Of a stretch of DNA of 64,000 nucleotides, positions 58,520 through 64,000 are shown in pieces (position 1 is the stretch's first letter; each line of letters starts with the position of its first letter). This DNA comes from DASVHS01 sp038244815. GTDB taxonomy: Bacteria > Acidobacteriota > Thermoanaerobaculia > Gp7-AA8. The position numbers and the translations under genes are program-made. Below the pieces are notes generated by a model. It saw only the letters and a list, made by a program, of their open reading frames with translations. It did not search any database and was not told where the DNA came from. Location: the NCBI GenBank assembly GCA_038244815.1, contig JBBRTB010000011.1, positions 72,968 through 136,967 of the forward strand, given 5' to 3'.

Positions 58520-59365
58520 ATGACCTCCTACCGCGGCTGGACCCGCCCCGGCCCCATGCCTCCCGGCAACGTCGAAACGGACGAAGGGGAGACGCTCGAT
58601 TTCATCTGCGGCCACTACCGGATCTTTCAGTTTGCGGGCGGCCATCGCTATTCGACCGATGACGTGCTGACGGCGTGGTACGGGACGGTGTGCGCGCCGC
58701 GCGTCGATCGTGCCGCCGATCTCGGGTCGGGGATCGGTTCGGTAGCGATCATCGCGGCGTGGCGGCTTCCCGGCGCGCGGTTTGTGACGGTGGAGGCGCA
58801 GGAAGCGTCGGTACGGCTGGCGCGCAAGAGCATCCGCTATAACGGTCTGGAGTCGCGATTCAGGCTGCATCACGGGGATCTGCGCGACGGCAGTGCGTTC
58901 GAGGGCGAGGCTCCGTTCGATCTCGTGACCGGATCGCCGCCGTACTTTCCCGAGGGAACGGCCACGCGCGCGGACCACCCGCAGGCGGTGCCGGCGCGGA
59001 TCGAGGTCCGTGGCGGCGTCGCCGACTACGCCGCGGCGGCGTCGCGGATTCTCGCGCCCGGCGGAGTCTTTACGTTCGTATTTCCGTCGCTGCAGGCCGG
59101 CCGCGCGCACGACGCGCTGGCTGGGGCGGGACTGCGGCTGGTCCGGCGGCGTGAGGTCGTATTCAAAGAGGGCGAGAAGCCGCTCATCACGCTGTTCGCG
59201 GCCACGCGCGGCCAGGACATCCCTGAAACGTACGAGGCGTTCGCAGAGCCGCCGCTGACGATCCGGCGTCGCGACGGCGGCGTCGACGCCGAATACTCGG
59301 CGATCCGCATGAGTTTCGGATTTCCTCCCGGCAACGTGCCGGAAATCATCCCGCGATCGACCTGA
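58520..59365 (+). CDS. TrmN6-like SAM-dependent methyltransferase
   Basis: A 281-residue methyltransferase. SAM motif I is DLGSGIGSVAII; the catalytic tetrapeptide is SPPY in DLVTGSPPYFP, where the family usually has NPPY. VTVEAQEASVRLARKSIRYN is motif II. The N-terminal segment ETDEGETLDFICGHYRIFQ and RYSTDDVLTAWYG match TrmN6/YfiC, which makes m6A37 in tRNA1(Val), or related N-methyltransferases. I use ATG at 58520; upstream in-frame sequence is the AT-rich repeat. The end overlaps the convergent response-regulator gene by 20 bases. Confidence 0.8.
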   Translation: MTSYRGWTRPGPMPPGNVETDEGETLDFICGHYRIFQFAGGHRYSTDDVLTAWYGTVCAPRVDRAADLGSGIGSVAIIAAWRLPGARFVTVEAQEASVRLARKSIRYNGLESRFRLHHGDLRDGSAFEGEAPFDLVTGSPPYFPEGTATRADHPQAVPARIEVRGGVADYAAAASRILAPGGVFTFVFPSLQAGRAHDALAGAGLRLVRRREVVFKEGEKPLITLFAATRGQDIPETYEAFAEPPLTIRRRDGGVDAEYSAIRMSFGFPPGNVPEIIPRST

Positions 59366-59723
59366 CGTAGGCGGCGAGCGAGGTGGTCTCCAGAGGTTTG
59401 AAGAACACCGCCTTGACCACGCTGCGGTCGATATTGTTGAGGACCTGCGAGCGCGCTCCGGTGATCACGACCACGTGCGGCCGTTCGTACGCCGGCAGGT
59501 CGCGCAACGCGTCGACGACGTACAGACCGCTGGTGCCGTTGAGCATGATGTCGAGCAGCAGAACGGAGTAGCAGCCCTTCTGCACCTCGAGGATTGCGTC
59601 GACGGCCGAGTCGGTGCAGGTGACGGTCAGTCCCACCCGCTGGAGATCGAGCGTGATGAGGCCGCAAAGCGAGGTGTCGTCCTCGACCAGGAGAACCTGA
59701 TTCGCGGGCCGTTCGGTGCTCAT
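59346..59723 (-). CDS. single-domain response regulator
   Basis: A 125-residue receiver: QVLLVEDDTSLCGL (acidic pair), SVLLLDIMLNGTSG (phospho-acceptor Asp), VVITGARSQV (Thr) and VFFKPLETTSL (Lys). ATG at 59723 was chosen because the protein then starts as a receiver; the ORF runs on to 59987 without a receiver-like extension. It is divergent from the CheB-CheR gene and could act with it. Confidence 0.85.
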   Translation of the reverse strand: MSTERPANQVLLVEDDTSLCGLITLDLQRVGLTVTCTDSAVDAILEVQKGCYSVLLLDIMLNGTSGLYVVDALRDLPAYERPHVVVITGARSQVLNNIDRSVVKAVFFKPLETTSLAAYVRSIAG

Positions 59724-59866
59724 CGGCTCATCGCGGGTTGCCAGCGTTTCCTCCGTCTCCGGCGATATCTCACGACGAGTTTCTGAGACGGCAAGGCGAT
59801 CCCCCTGCCGCTCAATAGCAATATTGGAGCCGTTTGGGGCATGACATACTGTCGCCGGTCCGCTCG

Positions 59867-62422
59867 ATGGCCACACGGAAAAAAGGCGCTGCCCGATCGC
59901 GAGCCTCCGGTACCCCTCCGGCGAGCAGTTCCTCGAAGGCGGCCGCGGTTTCCAAACCGCTGGTGAGGATCGTAGGGGTGGGAGCATCGGCCGGCGGCAT
60001 CGAAGCGTTCACCGAGCTGCTCGAAGCATTGCCCGACGACCCCGGTCTGGCGTTCGTGCTGGTTCAGCATCAGCAACGAGCGCACATCAGCCTGCTTTCC
60101 GAAGTGCTGGCTCGTGCCACGAGCATGCCGGTGGCACAGGTCGACTCGCCGGTCCACGTCGAGCCGAATCACGTCTACGTGGCTCCGCCCGATGGTCAGC
60201 TCGTCATCGAGAACGGGAGGCTTCGCACGGTCATGCGGCCGGAAGGAGCCTGGTCACCGATCGACGGATTCTTTCAGTCACTGGCGGCCGATCAGCGAAG
60301 TCTGGCCATTGCCGTCGTTCTGTCGGGCATGCAATCCGACGGAACGAGCGGCGCACAGGCCATCAAGGCCGAGGGAGGAATCACGTTCGCGCAGGACGAG
60401 TCGGCGCGCTTCCACGGGATGCCCGAGAGCGTCGTGTCCAGCGGGGTGATCGACTTCGTGCTGTCGCCGTCCGAGATTTCCGGCGAGCTCGTCAGAATCC
60501 GTGAGGAGTGGAAGCACGAAGACGCCGCCGAGATTCTTCCTCAGAGTGAACTGGCGAAGGTCTTCACCATCCTGCAGAAGCAGTTTGACGTCGACTTCAC
60601 GCACTACAAGCCGACGACCATCGAGCGTCGTATCCGCCGCCGCATGCTGATCCACAAAACGCAATCGATCGCCGCCTACCTGCGGATCCTGCGCGCCGAT
60701 CCCCGGGAGGTCGATCATCTCTACGGAGAGTTGCTCATCCACGTCACCGGTTTTTTTCGCGACCCTGAGGTCTTCGAGGCACTCAAGCTCCAGTTCGCAC
60801 CGGAGATGGTCCGGCATCGCGATGTCACCAGTCCGCTCCGGGTGTGGGTTCCCGGCTGCGCCACGGGTGAGGAGGTCTACTCCGTTGCCATCACCGTGCT
60901 CGAAACCGCCGCCGAAGCCGGCATCAACTGTCCGATGCAGGTCTTCGGCACCGATATCAGCGAGTCGGCCATCGAGCGGGCGCGGGCCGGAATCTATCCG
61001 GCCGAGATCGAGGCGAACGTCTCGCCCGAGCGGCTGGAAAGATTCTTCGCCAGCACCAACGGCTCGTACCAGGTGAACAAGACGGTGCGCGACTGCTGCA
61101 TTTTCGCGCGGCAGAACGTGACGCGTGACCCGCCGTTCTCGCGCCTCGATCTGATCAGTTGCCGGAACGTGATGATCTACCTCGGCGGCGTGCTGCAGCA
61201 GAAAGTCATGGGCATCTTTCACTATGCGCTGCGGCCGGGCGGGTTTCTTCTCCTGGGAAGCGCCGAGACGATCGGCAGCAACGGCGAGTTGTTCGCGTCC
61301 GCCGACCGCCATCACCGGATCTATCAGAAGAAGGACGGTGCTCCGACGCAGCGCGTGTCATTCGAAGCGCCGGTCATCCGCGAGCCGCAAGCGCAGACAA
61401 GGAACCGAATGGACAACGACACCTCCGCACCCTCGATGTTGTTTCGCGAAGCCGACCGGGTTCTGCTCGGCCGTTATGCGCCTGCCGGTGTCCTCATCAA
61501 CGACAACCTGGAGATTCTGCAGTTTCGCGGTCGCACCAGCTCCTTTCTGGAGCCGGCCCCGGGCGCGGCCACGTTCAATCTGCTGAAGATGCTTCGCGAA
61601 GGACTGCTCGCCGAGGTCCGTTCCGCAGTCCTGGAGTCGCGGAAATCAGGAGGGCCGGCCCGTCGAGATGGGGCGACGTTCCTGAAAGACGGTGAGACTG
61701 CCACGGCCAACATCGAGGTCCTGCCGTTCGTCGCCGCCGGAAACGAACGCCATTTCGTCATCTCCTTCGAGGAGGTGGCCGGAAGCGAGGAAGGAAAAGG
61801 CAAACGGCGAAAGGGCGCGGCGGCGGGAAAGGAGCCGCGTCAACTGGTCCGGCTGCGGCGTGAGCTGTCCGCCACGCGCGAGTACCTGCAGTCGGTCATC
61901 GAGGAGCAGGAGGCGATGAGCGAGGAGTTCCACTCGGCTAACGAGGTGATCCAGTCCAGCAACGAGGAGCTGCAGTCGATCAACGAAGAGCTGGAGACGG
62001 CCAAGGAAGAGCTGCAGTCGACGAACGAGGAGCTGACCACGCTCAACGAGGAGCTCGAGAACCGGAACGCGGAGCTCGGCGTCGCCAACAACGATCTCGT
62101 CAACCTGCTCTCCTCGGTGGAGATCCCGATTGTGATGGTGGACAGCCACCACAAGATCCGCCGCTTCAATGCCAGCGCCCAGCGCATGTTCAATCTCATC
62201 AGCGGAGATACGGGACGACCCATCAACGATCTCAAGTCGAAGCTCATGGTCGCCAACCTCGAACAGTTGATCAGCGAGGTGATCGAGACGCTGGAGATGC
62301 GCGAGGTGAAGGTACAGGGCGCCGGTGACGGCGAACACCTGCTGCGGATCCGGCCCTACAAGACGCTCGACAACAAGATCCAGGGCGCGGTCCTGGCGCT
62401 CGTCGAAGGGTCGGGCGAGTGA
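59867..62422 (+). CDS. CheB-CheR fusion with coiled coil and PAS domain
   Basis: A 851-residue signalling protein. CheB methylesterase: VGVGASAGGIEAF (Ser), VQHQQRAH (His), LSGMQSDGTSG (Asp), about residues 30-215. CheR: KPTTIERRIRRRM, VPGCATGEEVYS, VFGTDISESAIE and DLISCRNVMIYL, about 240-490. A PAS-like domain is followed by a coiled coil of repeated SNEELQSINEELE/STNEELTTLN heptads (about 660-755) and a final PAS domain. The histidine kinase common at the end of such fusions is absent. It may methylate and demethylate receptors or act as a signalling scaffold. Confidence 0.9.
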   Translation: MATRKKGAARSRASGTPPASSSSKAAAVSKPLVRIVGVGASAGGIEAFTELLEALPDDPGLAFVLVQHQQRAHISLLSEVLARATSMPVAQVDSPVHVEPNHVYVAPPDGQLVIENGRLRTVMRPEGAWSPIDGFFQSLAADQRSLAIAVVLSGMQSDGTSGAQAIKAEGGITFAQDESARFHGMPESVVSSGVIDFVLSPSEISGELVRIREEWKHEDAAEILPQSELAKVFTILQKQFDVDFTHYKPTTIERRIRRRMLIHKTQSIAAYLRILRADPREVDHLYGELLIHVTGFFRDPEVFEALKLQFAPEMVRHRDVTSPLRVWVPGCATGEEVYSVAITVLETAAEAGINCPMQVFGTDISESAIERARAGIYPAEIEANVSPERLERFFASTNGSYQVNKTVRDCCIFARQNVTRDPPFSRLDLISCRNVMIYLGGVLQQKVMGIFHYALRPGGFLLLGSAETIGSNGELFASADRHHRIYQKKDGAPTQRVSFEAPVIREPQAQTRNRMDNDTSAPSMLFREADRVLLGRYAPAGVLINDNLEILQFRGRTSSFLEPAPGAATFNLLKMLREGLLAEVRSAVLESRKSGGPARRDGATFLKDGETATANIEVLPFVAAGNERHFVISFEEVAGSEEGKGKRRKGAAAGKEPRQLVRLRRELSATREYLQSVIEEQEAMSEEFHSANEVIQSSNEELQSINEELETAKEELQSTNEELTTLNEELENRNAELGVANNDLVNLLSSVEIPIVMVDSHHKIRRFNASAQRMFNLISGDTGRPINDLKSKLMVANLEQLISEVIETLEMREVKVQGAGDGEHLLRIRPYKTLDNKIQGAVLALVEGSGE

Positions 62423-62426
62423 GCGC

Positions 62427-62879
62427 TCACCGCCGGCGCTTCATTCCGGCGCGAACGGACTCGAACTCCTCCTGGACGTATTCGAGTTGTGCGGCAAGTT
62501 CCTCGACCTGCTGATTCAACGCCGTGCCGCCGCTGGCTTTCGTTTGAGTGCGGAGACTCCGGCGGGCAGCGGCGAGGTCACGCCACATGCGGACGCGCTC
62601 TTCGCTGCCGAGCGCGGCGATCTTCCGGACCAGAGGATCCGCATTGTTCTCGACCTCGGCGTCGTCGAGGATCTCGTGCGGAACCGCTTTGAGGATCCGT
62701 GTGAGCGTCAGGAAAAGGGCAAGGTCGATACCCTGCTTGCTCGTCTCGATCCTTGACAGTGTGGCGGCGCTGATGCCCGCTTGTGTGGCAACGTCCGTCA
62801 ACGAGCGGTGCTGCGACTGGCGGACGTCTCTCAACCGCTCTCCAACCATCATCATCGGGAATTCCCGTTCATGCGACAT
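62427..62879 (-). CDS. Xre-family transcriptional regulator
   Basis: A 150-residue protein. The HTH lies at about residues 12-65 (VGERLRDVRQSQHRSLTDVA, TQAGISAATLSRIETSKQGI). A leucine-rich C-terminal segment (LNQQVEELAAQLEYVQEEFE) is likely a coiled coil for dimerisation. Starts are possible at 62879 or at the ATGs 62855, 62852 and 62849, where the domain normally begins (MMMVGERLRD). A perfect palindrome lies just before the latter group and could be its operator. It converges with the CheB-CheR gene. Confidence 0.85.
   Translation of the reverse strand: MSHEREFPMMMVGERLRDVRQSQHRSLTDVATQAGISAATLSRIETSKQGIDLALFLTLTRILKAVPHEILDDAEVENNADPLVRKIAALGSEERVRMWRDLAAARRSLRTQTKASGGTALNQQVEELAAQLEYVQEEFESVRAGMKRRR
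62856..62867. promoter_or_regulatory. perfect palindrome CGGGAATTCCCG, possible Xre operator
   Basis: A 12-base perfect palindrome immediately upstream of the three-ATG cluster of the Xre gene. A -10 box TAAGAT (62887-62882, reverse strand) lies just upstream, so the palindrome would cover the transcription start if the shorter start is used. Confidence 0.45.
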
Positions 62880-62949
62880 TCATCTTACACCCGCCGCAAG
62901 AAAGCACTGCGGAAAGCGTGCGTCAATGGCCGTCGCCGGTCGCGTCAAT

Positions 62950-63066
62950 TCATTGATGGATCTGTCCGATTAGTTCCGGAAGATCGAGGGGCTTTCGAAG
63001 CAGACAACGTACCAGTTGCAGCTCCTCGCGCTTTGCAGCGCGCAGCAACCGGTTGCCGGCCGACAT
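62950..63066 (-). pseudogene. remnant of a response-regulator receiver (C-terminal end)
   Basis: A 38-residue ORF. RCLLRKPLDLPELIGQIHQ reproduces the last strand and helix of a receiver domain, including the conserved Lys-Pro. The acidic pair and the phospho-acceptor are absent. The rest of the gap 62880-63120 holds the Xre and glucokinase promoter regions. It is probably a deletion remnant. Confidence 0.4.
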
Positions 63067-63105
63067 TTAACGGGACGCCATCGCCGGTCCTCGATTTTTT
63101 CCCGG

Positions 63106-63111
63106 TATGAT
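63106..63111 (+). promoter_or_regulatory. -10 box of a leaderless promoter (glucokinase)
   Basis: TATGAT nine bases before the GTG at 63121. No ribosome-binding site lies between them. Confidence 0.5.
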
Positions 63112-63120
63112 GCCCGCGCT

Positions 63121-64000
63121 GTGAGCTCTGGCCGCGTTATCGCCGGCGACATCGGCGGCACGAAGACTCTCCTCCGCTGCATCGAGCCAGCGGGCCAGAT
63201 CGCCATCGAGAAGCGATTCGACAGCGCGCACTATCCGACCTTCGATCAACTGCTCGAGGAGTTCCTCCCGCTCTGTCCCGGGAGTGTCGACGCGGCCTGC
63301 TTCGCCGTGGCAGGCCCCGTCCTTGGGCGACGCGCCGAGGTGACGAATTTGAAGTGGCTGATGGAGGCGCAGAAGCTGGAGAGCGCGTTTGGCATCCCGG
63401 CCATCGCGCTCATCAATGACTTTTACGCGATCGCCCTCGGCGTCCCGCTTCTGCAGCCGGACGATCTCGTCAGTCTGCAGACCGGTAAACGCGAACGCAC
63501 CGGACCGATCGGCATCCTCGGCGCCGGCACCGGTCTCGGCGAGGCCATGGTCACGTTCGACCGCGAGCGATGGGTGGTCGTTCCGTCGGAAGGTGGACAC
63601 GCCGATTTCGCTCCGCAGAACGACGAGCAGATGCGGTTGCTGGCGGCGCTGCAGAAAAAGTACGGACATGTGAGCTGGGAGCGGTTGATCTCAGGAATGG
63701 GGCTCACGAACATCTACGAGTTCCTGACCGGGCACGTGGCGGAGCCCGCGGCCGTGGCCGATCTCGCGCATGGCGGCGACACCGCCGCCACGCACACGAT
63801 GCAGATCTTCGTCGATATCTATGGTGCGGAAGCCGGCAACATGGCCCTGCGCGTGCTGGCGCGAGCAGGGGTGTTTCTGGCCGGCGGCGTGGCCGCAAAG
63901 AATCAGAGCTACTTCACCGACGGCCGCTTCATCGATTCGTTTCTCCGCAAAGGCCGATTCACAGAGCTGCTGCGCGAGATCCCCGTCGACCTCATCATCA
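63121..64000 (+). CDS. glk: glucokinase (partial, runs off the right edge)
   Basis: At least 293 residues are encoded. The phosphate-1 motif AGDIGGTKTLLR, the sugar-binding LINDFYAIALG, the adenosine-type LGAGTGLGEAMV and the signature SEGGHADFAP are those of the Glk (non-ROK) family of hexokinases. The enzyme phosphorylates glucose with ATP and feeds glycolysis; the GlgX and GH63-like enzymes elsewhere in the window would supply glucose or oligosaccharides. The start is GTG at 63121. Confidence 0.93.
   Translation, partial: MSSGRVIAGDIGGTKTLLRCIEPAGQIAIEKRFDSAHYPTFDQLLEEFLPLCPGSVDAACFAVAGPVLGRRAEVTNLKWLMEAQKLESAFGIPAIALINDFYAIALGVPLLQPDDLVSLQTGKRERTGPIGILGAGTGLGEAMVTFDRERWVVVPSEGGHADFAPQNDEQMRLLAALQKKYGHVSWERLISGMGLTNIYEFLTGHVAEPAAVADLAHGGDTAATHTMQIFVDIYGAEAGNMALRVLARAGVFLAGGVAAKNQSYFTDGRFIDSFLRKGRFTELLREIPVDLII

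Overview
This is a GC-rich, gene-dense stretch of a bacterial chromosome. No rRNA, tRNA, CRISPR array or prophage is visible. The best guess for the host is an Acidobacteriota member, perhaps class Thermoanaerobaculia. The grounds are a protein with the VWFA-related domain typical of Acidobacteria (1434-3092), many secreted peptidases and lipoproteins, dispersed palindromic repeats, and many -10 boxes lying only 7-10 bases before a start codon (leaderless-type promoters). The assignment is inference; no marker RNA is present.

Layout. 1-6993: secreted proteins, a MauE/rhodanese pair, a YecD-like hydrolase, GlgX, a STAS protein and RsmE. 7013-7790: a REP-associated transposase (RAYT) flanked by its palindromes, including a 102-bp direct duplication. 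7795-12050: a GH63-like glucosidase, a DHH phosphoesterase and a lipoprotein. 12079-16107: a tightly overlapping four-gene operon (STT3-like glycosyltransferase, lipase-maturation-factor-like protein, ACP phosphodiesterase-like protein, hotdog thioesterase). 16157-29810: a subtilase, then parE and parC (topoisomerase IV) separated by a 1,938-residue surface protein with DUF11 repeats and by a SpoIIE-type phosphatase, then lspA. 29976-37900: an FRG-domain protein, a secreted M49 peptidase, a tricorn-like protease, a membrane protein and a cytochrome c lipoprotein. 38047-46627: two single-domain response regulators, a ZIP transporter/hotdog/sirtuin operon, small unknowns, a Xni-like exonuclease and TypA/BipA. 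46731-54235: a RES/Xre toxin-antitoxin pair, an ABC-2 exporter, an SGNH hydrolase, a BON protein and a BNR-repeat lipoprotein. 54475-64000: a paired M16 peptidase operon, a truncated eIF1-like ORF, a TrmN6-like methyltransferase, a response regulator, a CheB-CheR fusion, an Xre regulator and a partial glucokinase.

Common themes. Peptide degradation at or outside the cytoplasmic membrane is strongly represented (S8, M49, tricorn/S41, M16 pair). Signalling is scattered: STAS, a SpoIIE-type phosphatase, three response regulators plus one remnant, and a CheB-CheR fusion. The most unusual signal is the repeat landscape. At least three unrelated families of short palindromic or tandem-inverted repeats sit between genes, and in several places they run into coding sequence: the REP family lies inside two genes, a GAGGACC-type repeat encodes the region just after a lipobox, and repeats abut or supply stop codons elsewhere. 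Gene remnants (methyltransferase tail, response-regulator tail, truncated eIF1) lie next to repeats or in short gaps, which suggests ongoing local rearrangement.
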